Source: Alphaproteobacteria bacterium MarineAlpha11_Bin1
Lineage (GTDB): Bacteria > Pseudomonadota > Alphaproteobacteria > MPNO01 > UBA830
Assembly: GCA_002937455.1 (NCBI GenBank)
Contig: PTJZ01000007.1
Coordinates: 107,491-171,490 of the forward strand
DNA length: 64,000 nucleotides
Direction of reading: 5' to 3'
The position numbers and the translations under genes are program-made. Below the pieces are notes generated by a model. It was not told the DNA's origin and ran no database searches. It saw only the letters and a program-made list of their open reading frames with translations. Below, piece after piece: positions 45,477-54,848 of the stretch (the stretch's first letter is position 1; every line of letters starts with the position of its first letter).

Positions 45477-46367
45477 ATGGATTGGGACAAGCTCAGGATT
45501 TTTCACGCTGTCGCAGAGGCCGGCAGCTTTACTCATGCTGGGGAAATACTGAACCTGTCACAATCATCGGTGAGCCGGCAGGTGTCTTCGCTTGAACGAA
45601 GTCTTAACGTTCCGCTATTCCACCGTCATGCACGCGGTCTGAAACTGACCGAAACCGGTGAAACGCTCTATGCCACGGCGAAAGACGTATTTTCTAAGGT
45701 AGTGATTGCAGAGTCGTTGGTCTCTGAATCGCGGGACAAACCCCAAGGGCCCCTGCGTATCACCACGACAGTCGCGTTCGGATCAATCTGGTTAACCGAG
45801 CGGCTTAAAGAATTTATCGAGCACTATCCAGATATCCAAGTCACCTTAATCGTTTCTGAAGATGAACTCGATCTCAGTATGGGCGAAGCGGACGTTGCGA
45901 TCCGTATGTCGCCACCCACCCAAGGAGATTTGGTGCGGAGACCGCTTCTGGCTATGCATCATAGGGTTTTTGCGTCCCCAGTGTATCTGAAAGATCACGG
46001 GACGCCGCACAGCATTGATGATCTAGATACACATCAGATTATTGCTTACGATGATTCATTTCATGAGCCTTTTACTAATATTAACTGGCTGATGGCGGCG
46101 GGCCGAGCGGACGGTAATGTGCGAGAACCGGTATTGAGGGTGAATAACATTTACGCCATGTTCCGTGCCGCAGCGAGCGGTTTGGGGATTGCGTCGCTAC
46201 CTGACTACATGGGTCAGCTCGCTCATGATCTGGTTCCAATTATGCCGGATCTCGAAGGGCCTAAGTTCGATGTATTTTTAGTTTACCCAGAGGAACTGCG
46301 ACATTCGCAGCGGATTGTCGTATTCCGCGATTTTCTGCTGCGTAGCATTAGTTCGCGGCGGAAATAA
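45477..46367 (+). CDS. lsrB: LysR-type regulator, LsrB/VtlR group
   Basis: A 296-residue LysR regulator. The N-terminus M-D-W-D-K-L-R-I-F-H-A-V-A-E-A-G-S-F-T-H-A-G and the F-H-R-H-A-R-G-L-K-L-T-E segment are those I recall for LsrB of Sinorhizobium and VtlR of Brucella; the effector domain has I-T-T-T-V-A-F-G-S-I-W-L-T near residue 95 and E-D-E-L-D-L-S-M near 130. In those species the regulator controls redox and envelope functions and activates AbcR small RNAs. Here it follows trxB by 21 bases and is followed by an AbcR-like sRNA, so both synteny and sequence support the call. Confidence 0.85.
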   Translation: MDWDKLRIFHAVAEAGSFTHAGEILNLSQSSVSRQVSSLERSLNVPLFHRHARGLKLTETGETLYATAKDVFSKVVIAESLVSESRDKPQGPLRITTTVAFGSIWLTERLKEFIEHYPDIQVTLIVSEDELDLSMGEADVAIRMSPPTQGDLVRRPLLAMHHRVFASPVYLKDHGTPHSIDDLDTHQIIAYDDSFHEPFTNINWLMAAGRADGNVREPVLRVNNIYAMFRAAASGLGIASLPDYMGQLAHDLVPIMPDLEGPKFDVFLVYPEELRHSQRIVVFRDFLLRSISSRRK

Positions 46368-46460
46368 TTCCTCCAAATTTGAACGCTATGCGAATAATGC
46401 ATAGCTGAATTACCAAACAGACAGTTCAAATTCGGGAACGCTCGGATTATTTACATGGGT

Positions 46461-46493
46461 AAGACGGTTACATACACCCTGTGTACCCGTCTT
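46461..46493. promoter_or_regulatory. T-N11-A dyad, candidate LsrB/VtlR operator
   Basis: TACAC (46473-46477), CCT and GTGTA (46481-46485) form a perfect palindrome that is also a T-N11-A LysR box. It is nested in a wider dyad, AAGACGG (46461-46467) with CCGTCTT (46487-46493). It lies about 95 bases downstream of lsrB and 55-80 before the sRNA. A further 10-bp hairpin (46491-46513) overlaps its edge, and a weak hairpin with seven Ts follows (46520-46539), so part of this stretch could instead be the lsrB terminator or a first sRNA in tandem. Confidence 0.45.
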
Positions 46494-46539
46494 GGCCGGA
46501 TCTTCCGGCCAAGGGTCGCAGACTTTTGGTCTTTTTTTT

Positions 46540-46626
46540 AAAGACTAAGAATAGGGCGATCCTACGTCTCCCAGACGTGAAGCCTCCCTGTTAAACTTGC
46601 CCGGTGCCTTGGCACCGGGCTTTTTC
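46540..46626 (+). ncRNA. AbcR (alpha-r15)-like small RNA
   Basis: Downstream of lsrB is a sequence with the AbcR layout: a 6-bp hairpin ACGTCT/AGACGT (46564-46578) that shows CCC in its loop, a single-stranded CCTCCCTG (46583-46590), and a strong intrinsic terminator (46599-46625). The two CUCCC motifs are the known pairing sites by which AbcR RNAs block ribosome binding on ABC-transporter mRNAs with Hfq. AbcR genes lie next to lsrB in Sinorhizobium. The 5' end is estimated; a TAAGAATA (46545-46552) may be the -10 region, in which case the RNA starts near 46558. I cannot confirm the family by covariance search. Confidence 0.55.
46599..46625 (+). terminator. Intrinsic terminator of the AbcR-like sRNA
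   Basis: GCCCGGTGCC (46599-46608) and GGCACCGGGC (46611-46620) are a perfect 10-base inverted repeat, followed at once by five Ts. It ends the sRNA and isolates lsrB from the CoA-transferase genes about 100 bases on. Confidence 0.9.
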
Positions 46627-46723
46627 TTTAGATGCAGCCCTTGGCTAGATAAGCTCAATACGCGAAAATCCATTCGCCTCGATGAGGCTGGAGGAAAGAT
46701 AGTAACGAGACGGGGTAAAAATT

Positions 46724-47419
46724 ATGAATAAAGTTTATGGGTCCGCCGAAGAGGCGCTGGACGGTATTCTTTATGATGGGATGGTGATCGCTGCTGGTGG
46801 TTTTGGTCTGTGTGGGATTCCAGAACTTCTAATTAAGGCAATCCGAGATGCGGGTATTAAGAATCTTACTGTTGCGTCCAATAATGCGGGTGTCGACGAC
46901 TTCGGTCTAGGGCTCCTTCTCGAAACAAAACAAATAAAGAAAATGATCTCCTCATATGTAGGCGAGAACGCCGAGTTCATGCGCCAGTATCTGGCGGGTG
47001 AGTTGGATCTTGAATTTAATCCGCAGGGCACCCTTGCGGAGCGGATGCGCGCGGGTGGAGCTGGCATTCCGGGTTTCTACACCAAGTCCGGCGTCGGCAC
47101 GGTGATTGCTGAGGGTAAAGAGGAGAAAGAATTTAATGGGGAAACATTTATTCTGGAACGTGGGTTCGTCGCCGACCTCGCCATCGTCAAGGCGTGGAAA
47201 GGCGACAATCAGGGTAATCTGATTTACCGTAAGACGGCGCGGAACTTCAATCCACCCGCGGCCACCTGCGGCAAAATATGCGTTGCTGAGGTGGAAGAAA
47301 TCGTACCGACGGGCGCTCTTGACCCCGATCGTATTCATAGTCCGGGCATTTATGTGCACAGAATTATTCAGGGGCAGCACGAAAAGCGCATCGAGCAATG
47401 TACCGTGCGTGCTGCTTAG
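46724..47419 (+). CDS. 3-oxoacid CoA-transferase subunit A
   Basis: A 231-residue alpha subunit of a family I CoA-transferase (ScoA/AtoD type). The N-terminal [16 protein letters not shown] near residues 20-35 and N-N-A-G near 57 are typical. Together with subunit B, 13 bases on, it moves CoA between succinyl-CoA or acetyl-CoA and acetoacetate, feeding ketone bodies or poly-hydroxybutyrate products into acetyl-CoA. The exact acyl donor is not readable from sequence. It comes right after the AbcR-like sRNA terminator. Confidence 0.93.
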   Translation: MNKVYGSAEEALDGILYDGMVIAAGGFGLCGIPELLIKAIRDAGIKNLTVASNNAGVDDFGLGLLLETKQIKKMISSYVGENAEFMRQYLAGELDLEFNPQGTLAERMRAGGAGIPGFYTKSGVGTVIAEGKEEKEFNGETFILERGFVADLAIVKAWKGDNQGNLIYRKTARNFNPPAATCGKICVAEVEEIVPTGALDPDRIHSPGIYVHRIIQGQHEKRIEQCTVRAA

Positions 47420-47432
47420 GAGAGAGTGTGAT

Positions 47433-48056
47433 ATGTGGGATAGAAACCAAATGGCCGCGAGGGCGGCGCAAGAGCTCCGAGACGGTTGGTACGTAAATCT
47501 GGGAATCGGTATACCGACCCTTGTGAGCAACTATATACCCTTGGGGGTTGATGTGACGCTTCAATCCGAGAACGGTATGCTCGGCATCGGCCCATTTCCG
47601 ACTACAGAAGAGGTTGATGCCGACCTGATCAATGCTGGGAAACAGACTGTGACAGAGATGGACCGTACGTCCTATTTCAGTAGCGACCAGTCCTTTGCGA
47701 TGATCCGTGGTGGAAAAATAGATATGGCTATCCTCGGAGCAATGGAGGTTTCCGAAAACGGTGACCTCGCTAATTGGATGATTCCTGGTAAATTAGTCAA
47801 GGGCATGGGGGGAGCAATGGATTTGGTTGCCGGTGTCCGTCGGGTAATCGTGGTAATGGATCACACATCAAAGAACGGCGATCCGAAGCTACTTAAGGAG
47901 TGCACGTTACCACTAACCGGACGATCGGTAGTTGATCGGATCATCACTAATCTCGGTGTGTTCGACGTGGCGGTAGATGGCCTTAAATCAATTGAATTGG
48001 CTGAAGGCGTATCCGAACAACAGGTGAGACAAGCGACTGAGGCGACTCTGGTTTAA
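47433..48056 (+). CDS. 3-oxoacid CoA-transferase subunit B
   Basis: A 207-residue beta subunit. The catalytic glutamate lies in [11 protein letters not shown] near residues 48-58, which forms the covalent CoA thioester; [10 protein letters not shown] near 24 is also typical. AGGAG precedes the ATG at 47433 by 10 bases. It completes a two-gene operon with subunit A and is followed by 93 bases before the convergent msrP. Confidence 0.93.
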   Translation: MWDRNQMAARAAQELRDGWYVNLGIGIPTLVSNYIPLGVDVTLQSENGMLGIGPFPTTEEVDADLINAGKQTVTEMDRTSYFSSDQSFAMIRGGKIDMAILGAMEVSENGDLANWMIPGKLVKGMGGAMDLVAGVRRVIVVMDHTSKNGDPKLLKECTLPLTGRSVVDRIITNLGVFDVAVDGLKSIELAEGVSEQQVRQATEATLV

Positions 48057-48149
48057 CGAGAGTAAACACCTATCTCGATTGGGTTGACCTCTTTCGTTGC
48101 CCCCCCAATTCGTAGTTTGTTCATTTTCAGAAAGACAATTCTTCAGGCA

Positions 48150-49127
48150 TCAATAAAAAATATTTTCTTTCTTTCGGATCTCGGTGTAAAGCCCGGCGAC
48201 CTGTTCCGCGTACCCGTTGTAAAGCAACGTGGGTAAACGCTTGTTGGAGCCGAGCAATTTTTCTGTCGCCTGACTCCAGCGCGGATGATCAACCTCCGGG
48301 TTTACGTTAGCCCAGAATCCATACTCCTTGCTTTGGACACTTTGCCAGAAGCCGAGAGGCCGATTGTCTGTGAAGTGGAACCGGACAATTGATTTGATCT
48401 GCTTGAAGCCATATTTCCAAGGCACCAATAGCCGTAAGGGAGCACCGTTTTGTTTGGCCATGGGCTTGCCGTAGGCGCCAGAACCGATCATCGATAAATC
48501 GTTTCCAGCCTCCTCGATAGTGATTGCTTCACGGTAGGGCCAAGGGTACCAAAATTGCCGTTGTCCCGCGGCTATTTTTTTATTTTGGAAGGTTTCCATC
48601 ATCAAGTATTTCGCTCCCGCCTGCGGCTTAGCAAAGTCTAGGAGCGCTTTGATCGGAAAACCGGTCCAGGGCACTGCAATAGACCAAGCCTCGACACACC
48701 GGTGGCGGTAGAGACGTTCCTCCAACGGCATAATTTTTAGCAAGGTATCGATGTCGATCTTTATTTCCCTCTCAACCATGCCATCGATAGTTACTTCCCA
48801 AGGCCGGATTTTAAGTTTCTGAGCTGCCCGCCATATGTTCTTATGGCTGCCAAATTCGTAAAAGTTGTTGTAGGTAGTAGCAAGCTCCTCCGGGGTGATT
48901 TCACGGTCGAGCGAAAAGGCGTCGTTGCGTTTGGCGGGATAAAGATGTGCAGAGGGGTCCTTTTCGGCCGCGGTTAAAGAAAATGATGGACTAATAAACG
49001 AAAAAGATCCCGCTAGAATTGATCCCGCGGCAATCGTTTTGCAGAGTTGGCGACGGTTCAAAAAATCGGATTCATTGGTAGCTGAAGACTCAGGTAATTC
49101 CCAAGAAGGTCTGGATCGAGTCAGCAT
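48150..49127 (-). CDS. msrP: Periplasmic methionine sulfoxide reductase, catalytic subunit MsrP (YedY)
   Basis: A 325-residue molybdenum-molybdopterin enzyme that repairs oxidised methionines in envelope proteins. A twin-arginine signal (R-R-Q-L-C at residues 25-29, then a hydrophobic stretch) predicts Tat export. The molybdenum-binding cysteine is Cys144 in Y-R-H-R-C-V-E-A-W-S, and W-K-Y-G-F-K-Q-I-K near 245 is a family mark. The membrane haem partner MsrQ (YedZ) is usually next to msrP but none is seen in this window. The moa/moe/mob genes at 33-35 kb supply its type of cofactor. Confidence 0.92.
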   Translation of the reverse strand: MLTRSRPSWELPESSATNESDFLNRRQLCKTIAAGSILAGSFSFISPSFSLTAAEKDPSAHLYPAKRNDAFSLDREITPEELATTYNNFYEFGSHKNIWRAAQKLKIRPWEVTIDGMVEREIKIDIDTLLKIMPLEERLYRHRCVEAWSIAVPWTGFPIKALLDFAKPQAGAKYLMMETFQNKKIAAGQRQFWYPWPYREAITIEEAGNDLSMIGSGAYGKPMAKQNGAPLRLLVPWKYGFKQIKSIVRFHFTDNRPLGFWQSVQSKEYGFWANVNPEVDHPRWSQATEKLLGSNKRLPTLLYNGYAEQVAGLYTEIRKKENIFY

Positions 49128-49209
49128 CTTTGGGCCTCAAATCAATACGCTCAGGAGGATGTTTTTGTTGGCGGGCTCCTAGATCGACTGACCAGTAGCC
49201 CGGAGTCGA

Positions 49210-49683
49210 TTATTTATAACGCACACTCATAATTTCGTATGACTTAGTTCCGCCGGGAGTGGTGACTTCCACCGAGTCCCCAACCGTCTTACCGATCATC
49301 GCACGGGCCATAGGTGAGGTCACTGACAGCCTACCCGATTTGATATCGGCTTCATGTTCGCCGACAATTTGGTAAGTCGACTTCTCATCAGTATCTTCGT
49401 CCTCCACCTTCACGGTGGCTCCAAATTTGATAACTCGTCCTTTGATTGCTGAAACGTCAATGACTTCTGCCCGGCTAAGCAAGTCTTCAATAATACCAAC
49501 CCGACCCTCGATAAATGCTTGGCGTTCGCGCGCTGCGTGGTACTCGGCATTCTCAGAGAGGTCGCCATGCTCTCGCGCTGCCGCTATAGCCTTAATTACA
49601 TCGGGTCTCTCGACCGATTTGAGGCGTTTCAGCTCCGTTTCAAGGTCAGTGTACCCCTGAAGGGTCATCGGTGCTTTTTCCAT
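49210..49683 (-). CDS. greA: Transcription elongation factor GreA
   Basis: A 157-residue factor that rescues backtracked RNA polymerase by stimulating transcript cleavage. The N-terminal coiled coil (about residues 10-75) has E-L-K-R-L-K and the tip acids in [11 protein letters not shown] near 40-50; the C-terminal globular part has [10 protein letters not shown] near 123. The ATG at 49683 has AGGA nine bases upstream. It follows carB by 73 bases, an order usual in alphaproteobacteria. Confidence 0.96.
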   Translation of the reverse strand: MEKAPMTLQGYTDLETELKRLKSVERPDVIKAIAAAREHGDLSENAEYHAARERQAFIEGRVGIIEDLLSRAEVIDVSAIKGRVIKFGATVKVEDEDTDEKSTYQIVGEHEADIKSGRLSVTSPMARAMIGKTVGDSVEVTTPGGTKSYEIMSVRYK

Positions 49684-49756
49684 CGTGCCGTATCCTTCGC
49701 ACAAAAAACCGGTTGCCGCAGACAAAGAAATAAAGGCACCTTCTGCGGTGTCTGGG

Positions 49757-52700
49757 TCAGGATGCTGATAAGTTAGGTACCCTAAAATAAGACTGCAGCG
49801 GTTCAACTTCAAGCCCACCGGCGCGCATAGCAAAAATAGCTTCCACGGCTGATTTTGCGCCTGCTACGGTAGTGTAATACGGTATTTTACGAACAAGAGC
49901 CGATCGCCGAAGTTCGTATGAATCTGCTATCGCTTTTGCGCCCTCCGTTGTGTTGAATACCAATTGAACATTCCCAGATATCATCGAATCGACTATATGC
50001 GGCCGGCCTTCGTGTACCTTTTTTATAAATTCGGTCTTAACGCCAGCTGCATTCAACGCGACCGCTGTTCCGCTGGTTGCGATTAAGTCGAAGCCTATTT
50101 CCCTTAGCCGGCGTCCGAGGGAAATCATGGCCTCTTTGTCACGATCGCGAACGGAGATAAAAACCGTACCTTCAGTCGGGACCGAAGTTCCGCTGCCGAG
50201 CTGCGATTTTGCGAACGCTCGCCCAAAATCGGAGTCGATTCCCATAACCTCACCGGTTGATTTCATTTCGGGGCCGAGGATAATGTCCACGCCCGGAAAT
50301 TTGGCAAAAGGGAAAACAGCTTCCTTAACCGCGATATGGTCGACGGTAGTGGCTACAGAATAGACCTCGAGAAGGTGAGACAGACTTTCGCCCGCCATTG
50401 TGCGTGCGGCAACTTTGGCAATAGGCACGCCCGTGGCCTTTGCAACGAACGGTACCGTTCGGCTAGCCCGCGGATTGACCTCTAGGATATAAACCTCTTC
50501 GCCCTTGATGGCGTATTGCACATTCATGAGGCCCACTACCTCTAGACCCCGTGCAAGCTCCGCCGTCTGCCGGCGCAGCTCCTCTAGAATGGTTTGCGGC
50601 AAAGAGTACGGTGGAAGCGAACACGCCGAGTCTCCAGAATGAATTCCTGCTTCCTCGATATGTTCCATGATGCCTGCGACATGGACGTCATCGTTGATGT
50701 CGCGAATTGCGTCTACATCGACTTCTATCGCATCACGTAGATAGGAGTCTATTAATACGGGATTATCTCCAGATACCTGCACCGCGCTGGTGATGTAGCG
50801 GGTCAGTCCGGTTTCATCGTGAACAATTTCCATTGCCCGACCGCCGAGCACATAGGATGGCCGAATGACGACGGGGTAGCCAATCCCCATTGCAACACGA
50901 ACGGCTTCGTCGTCCGTGCGAGCGATGCCATTAGCAGGCTGTCGCAGATTTAGTTCCTGCAATAAAATCTGAAAACGTTCGCGGTCCTCCGCCAAGTCTA
51001 TCGCATCTGGCGTGGTTCCCAAGATTGGTACGCCAGCTGCTTCCAAGTCTACGGCCAGTTTTAGAGGTGTTTGGCCACCATACTGTAAGATCAGACCCAG
51101 TACTTCGCCCGATTCTTCTTCTTTTCGGAAAATCTCGATTACGTCTTCGGCAGTCAACGGTTCGAAGTAAAGGCGGTCAGATGTATCGTAATCGGTCGAT
51201 ACTGTCTCTGGGTTGCAGTTAATCATTATAGTTTCGTAGCCGGCTTCATTGAGCGCAAAAACAGCATGGACACAGCAGTAGTCGAACTCGATTCCCTGAC
51301 CGATTCGGTTGGGCCCGCCGCCAAGAATTATGACTTTCTTTCGATCGGATGGATCAGCCTCGCATTCCGCCAGCCCGAACCCCGCGTTTTCATACGTCGA
51401 ATACATGTATGGCGTTTGTGATCCAAACTCTGCCGCACAGGTGTCGACCCGTTTGTAAACTGGTCGAACGTCGAGTTCGATCCGCTTTGCTGCAATTTCT
51501 TTGGCGTTAACACCAACTATTTCTGCCAAACGCTCATCGGAAAATCCAGCCGCCTTTAGCCTGTTAAGAGCTCGCGCACCTGAGGGCAGACCGTTATGGC
51601 GCAGATCTTTTTCCATATCCACGATACCCTTAAGCTGTTCGATGAACCAGGGATCGAATCCAGAAGCCTGATGGATCGCTTCGACGTCAACACCATGCCG
51701 CATCGCCTGAGCGACGAGCAGTACGCGGTTTACATGCGGTATATTAAGAGCGCCTAAGATCACCGCCTCGTCGACCTCACCCTCCGATCCTTCGTCATCG
51801 GAAATTGCGCCTGGAATAAATACTTCGTTTAGGCCGTTGAGCCCGATCTCCATAGATCGCATGGCCTTCTGCAGAGACTCTTGGAAAGTGCGGCCAATCG
51901 ACATAGCCTCGCCAACCGATTTCATCTGGGTACTCAGGGTTGGCTCGGTGCCTGGGAACTTCTCGAAGGTAAATCGTGGCACTTTAGTGACGACGTAGTC
52001 GATCGTCGGTTCAAAAGATGCGGGGGTAACACCCGTTATATCGTTATCAAGTTCGTCGAGCGTATAACCTACTGCCAGTTTGGCGGCGATTTTGGCGATG
52101 GGAAATCCGGTGGCTTTAGATGCTAGCGCCGATGAACGTGAGACGCGCGGGTTCATCTCGATTATTACCAGCCGGCCATCTCGCGGGTTGACTGCAAATT
52201 GCACATTCGATCCGCCCGTATCGACCCCAATTTCTCGTAGCACCGCGATGGAGGCATTACGCATAATCTGGTATTCTTTATCAGTTAGCGTTAGCGCGGG
52301 GGCGACAGTGATTGAGTCGCCGGTGTGTACCCCCATGGGATCGACGTTCTCGATCGAACAAATAATAATACAGTTATCCGCGCTGTCGCGGACCACTTCC
52401 ATCTCGTATTCTTTCCAGCCAATAATTGACTCCTCAACGAGAACCTCCGAGGTCGGCGAGGCCTCAATGCCCCGGCGCACAATATCTTCGAATTCTTCAC
52501 GGTTATAGGCTACCCCACCGCCAGTGCCACCTAAGGTGAAAGATGGGCGAATAATTGCCGGAAGGCCTGTTTCTTCCATCACCTCCAATGCCTCATCCAT
52601 GGAATGGGCGATCCGCCCTCGCGGACTTTCAAGGCCAATTTTTGTCATTGCCTCTTGGAAGAGGGCTCTGTCTTCAGCCTTGTCTATCGCCTCGCGTTTG

Positions 52701-53053
52701 GCGCCGATTAATTCCACCCCGTTCGCGTCCAAGACACCCATCTTTGCAAGCGATAGAGCGGTATTTAAGCCAGTTTGCCCTCCCATAGTTGGGAGGATCG
52801 CATCCGGCTTTTCCTTTTCAATAATCTTAGCGACTAAGTCCGGCGTCACCGGCTCTATATAGGTAGCGTCTGCAAATTCCGGGTCAGTCATTATCGTAGC
52901 AGGGTTGGAGTTAACGAGTATGACGCGATAGCCCTCGTCTTTAAGCGCTTTACAGGCTTGGGTACCAGAATAGTCGAATTCGCATGCCTGACCGATCACT
53001 ATCGGCCCTGCGCCGATTATGAGAATACTTTTGAGATCAGTACGTTTGGGCAT
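49757..53053 (-). CDS. carB: Carbamoyl-phosphate synthase large subunit
   Basis: A 1098-residue enzyme that makes carbamoyl phosphate from ammonia, bicarbonate and two ATP for arginine and pyrimidines. It has two ATP-grasp halves (about residues 1-405 and 560-940; starts at M-P-K-R-T-D and [16 protein letters not shown]), an oligomerisation part and a C-terminal MGS-like allosteric domain (about 945-1075) with A-T-S-G-T-A. The ATG at 53053 begins the family N-terminus; the frame is open 33 codons further. It is separated from carA by two opposite-strand genes, which is unusual. Confidence 0.97.
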   Translation of the reverse strand: MPKRTDLKSILIIGAGPIVIGQACEFDYSGTQACKALKDEGYRVILVNSNPATIMTDPEFADATYIEPVTPDLVAKIIEKEKPDAILPTMGGQTGLNTALSLAKMGVLDANGVELIGAKREAIDKAEDRALFQEAMTKIGLESPRGRIAHSMDEALEVMEETGLPAIIRPSFTLGGTGGGVAYNREEFEDIVRRGIEASPTSEVLVEESIIGWKEYEMEVVRDSADNCIIICSIENVDPMGVHTGDSITVAPALTLTDKEYQIMRNASIAVLREIGVDTGGSNVQFAVNPRDGRLVIIEMNPRVSRSSALASKATGFPIAKIAAKLAVGYTLDELDNDITGVTPASFEPTIDYVVTKVPRFTFEKFPGTEPTLSTQMKSVGEAMSIGRTFQESLQKAMRSMEIGLNGLNEVFIPGAISDDEGSEGEVDEAVILGALNIPHVNRVLLVAQAMRHGVDVEAIHQASGFDPWFIEQLKGIVDMEKDLRHNGLPSGARALNRLKAAGFSDERLAEIVGVNAKEIAAKRIELDVRPVYKRVDTCAAEFGSQTPYMYSTYENAGFGLAECEADPSDRKKVIILGGGPNRIGQGIEFDYCCVHAVFALNEAGYETIMINCNPETVSTDYDTSDRLYFEPLTAEDVIEIFRKEEESGEVLGLILQYGGQTPLKLAVDLEAAGVPILGTTPDAIDLAEDRERFQILLQELNLRQPANGIARTDDEAVRVAMGIGYPVVIRPSYVLGGRAMEIVHDETGLTRYITSAVQVSGDNPVLIDSYLRDAIEVDVDAIRDINDDVHVAGIMEHIEEAGIHSGDSACSLPPYSLPQTILEELRRQTAELARGLEVVGLMNVQYAIKGEEVYILEVNPRASRTVPFVAKATGVPIAKVAARTMAGESLSHLLEVYSVATTVDHIAVKEAVFPFAKFPGVDIILGPEMKSTGEVMGIDSDFGRAFAKSQLGSGTSVPTEGTVFISVRDRDKEAMISLGRRLREIGFDLIATSGTAVALNAAGVKTEFIKKVHEGRPHIVDSMISGNVQLVFNTTEGAKAIADSYELRRSALVRKIPYYTTVAGAKSAVEAIFAMRAGGLEVEPLQSYFRVPNLSAS

Positions 53054-53190
53054 GGGCGTCAATCGACTTCCAGCACCTGACGATAAAAAACCGGACAGGC
53101 GCGACAGAACAAGTGGGTCAAACGTAAGAATTGACCGACAGGTATTTCTCACGACTCGCGGGCGTAGGCAAGAGGGGTATATATAAATTC

Positions 53191-53209
53191 AATGTCATTT
53201 TATGACATT
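53191..53209. promoter_or_regulatory. Perfect 8-bp dyad upstream of carB
   Basis: AATGTCAT (53191-53198) and ATGACATT (53202-53209) flank TTT, about 138 bases upstream of the carB start, with TATATATA (53179-53186 or so) close by. It may be an operator for carB. The rest of the 414-base gap between the carB start and the SDR gene holds no gene I can support. Confidence 0.3.
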
Positions 53210-53467
53210 TAGGGAGCTCTGTTCTCAGAAACTAAAGCCCCTCCGGAAGAAATACCTTTACTGATCTAATAACGTGTTTATCGCGTAACCAAACTATTAT
53301 GTTCTGAAGAGCGGGAAAAGAAGCCTTAAATGCGGACTTTGCGTGAAAAAATACAGATTTTGATTTTGACAACTCACCCGCAAAACAAAGACATCACCGA
53401 CACTAATCTCGCTAAAATGGTATTTTAGAACGACATGACAGCGGTAGTTATATTTTTAGTTCGATAG

Positions 53468-54205
53468 ATGTCTTTTATGAGTGAAAAATCCAGAATGCTC
53501 CTTTCGTCTCTTCCAAATGGTGGATGTGCTGTCATATTTGGAAGTTCTGGAGCGATCGGTTCGGCTTTGGAAAATCGCCTTAAATTCGAAAAAACCATCG
53601 AAAGGACGGCTGGGTTCTCCCGTTCCACCTCGCCATCCGTAGATATAACAGTTGAAAAATCTATTGCTGACGCGGCGTCAGCGGTCTCTGAATTTGATTA
53701 TCCCGTTCGCCTTTTGATAGATGCCACGGGATTTTTGCATGACGATGATACATATCCCGAAAAAGCTCTGGCCAAAATAGATGGCTTTAAAATGGCATAT
53801 GCGATGGCTGTTAATGCAATTGGGCCAGCACTGTTGATGAAACATTTTCTGCCTCTCCTACCTAAAGAGGGTAAATCCGTTTTTTGCACCCTATCGGCCC
53901 GGGTCGGTAGTATCGCGGACAATCGGCTCGGAGGCTGGTACAGCTACAGGTCATCAAAAGCGGCACTCAATCAGATTGTCCGTACTTCGGCGATTGAACT
54001 TAAACGCCTTAGACCTGACGCATTGTGCGTCGCCTATCATCCAGGTACTGTCGATAGTCCGCTCTCCGACCCGTTTCTGAAATCTCGATTTCAGGCGCAG
54101 TCAGCCGCTGAGGCGGCTGAGGGCTGTCTTTCCGTCTTGGACCATCTAACACCATCTCAGTCAGGTGGGTTTTTTGATTATAAAGGAGCAGAAGTTCCTT
54201 GGTGA
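53468..54205 (+). CDS. SDR family oxidoreductase (C-factor-like)
   Basis: A 245-residue short-chain dehydrogenase. The N-terminal cofactor segment is I-F-G-S-S-G-A-I-G near residues 24-32, D-A-T-G-F-L-H lies near 87-93, the serine is in T-L-S-A-R-V-G near 143, and the catalytic pair is Y-R-S-S-K near 163-167. It looks like the C-factor group, whose members signal or act on unknown substrates. A second ATG (53477, M-S-E-K) may be the true start. Its last bases overlap the DCC-family frame. The pair sits between carA and carB on the opposite strand. Confidence 0.85.
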   Translation: MSFMSEKSRMLLSSLPNGGCAVIFGSSGAIGSALENRLKFEKTIERTAGFSRSTSPSVDITVEKSIADAASAVSEFDYPVRLLIDATGFLHDDDTYPEKALAKIDGFKMAYAMAVNAIGPALLMKHFLPLLPKEGKSVFCTLSARVGSIADNRLGGWYSYRSSKAALNQIVRTSAIELKRLRPDALCVAYHPGTVDSPLSDPFLKSRFQAQSAAEAAEGCLSVLDHLTPSQSGGFFDYKGAEVPW

Positions 54206-54606
54206 GGTTGGGCTTACCTAGGGTCACCAAAGGGCGCCTGACTGTATATTTCGACGGTAGCTGCCCCATTTGTGCCAGTGAGAACAGGGGGGTACCGCAA
54301 ACATCGCGGCGCTAAAAGTATCGACTGGATTGACGTTAATAGTGTTTCTGGCGACTCGGTTGCGCCAAGACTATCCCGAATAGACGCGCTGGAACGTTTT
54401 CATGTGATGGATAAAATAGGACAGTTTTTTCTGGAGGAGCTGCCTTCGCAGTCCTGTGGACTGCGCTGACCGCATTTTCCACAATAGGTAGACTTTGCTC
54501 ACAACGATCATTCAGTTTTTTTTTGGAGTGGGGGTACAATATTTTTCTTTTACTCAGACCCGGATTGCAAATTTTATATCGTGCTTACTTCGGCACGCAT
54601 CGATAA
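54202..54606 (+). pseudogene. DCC-family (DUF393) thiol-disulfide protein, two frameshifts
   Basis: Read through two single-base indels, this stretch encodes a whole DCC protein. Frame 1 gives L-T-V-Y-F-D-G-S-C-P-I-C (CxxC near 54261-54272); after a GGGGGG run (54287-54292) the next frame gives Y-R-K-H-R-G-A-K-S-I-D-W-I-D-V-N and A-L-E-R-F-H-V-M-D; after a TTTTTT run (54425-54430) the third gives S-G-G-A-A-F-A-V-L-W, then L-R-P-G-L-Q-I-L-Y-R-A-Y-F. The last frame is again that of the GTG at 54202, which overlaps the SDR stop. Both breaks are at homopolymers, so either recent mutation or a base-calling error could be the cause. Confidence 0.75.
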
Positions 54607-54647
54607 ATTTTAAGAGGGGGTGTATGCGGATAGCTCGGTGTGATGTT

Positions 54648-54704
54648 GGCCTATAAATGGCCATCTAACTTCAGGAAACCGAACCTCGGATAGGCCATTT
54701 TTTT
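54648..54704 (+). terminator. Terminator with two competing stems
   Basis: Seven Ts (54698-54704) follow GGCC on the 3' side. That strand can pair as ATAGGCC (54690-54696) with GGCCTAT (54648-54654) or as GGCCATT (54693-54699) with AATGGCC (54656-54662). It probably ends the SDR-DCC transcript. The two exclusive pairings resemble an attenuator but may be chance. The 144 bases from here to the carA stop hold no supported gene. Confidence 0.6.
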
Positions 54705-54848
54705 ATCGCCAATTACCTTGCCAAAAAATCTATGCGCTCACTTAGCAAGAGCTCTTTTCCTTTGACTACGACAAATACGATAGCCGACGAGACCGGAATT
54801 CCACAATTCCAAACTTTTGAGACAAATTTGACAAGGCTTAAGGTAGCC

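Noticed and set aside
46952..47530. A 192-codon antisense frame across the CoA-transferase genes
   Set aside because: It crosses two clearly real genes and has no recognisable domain.
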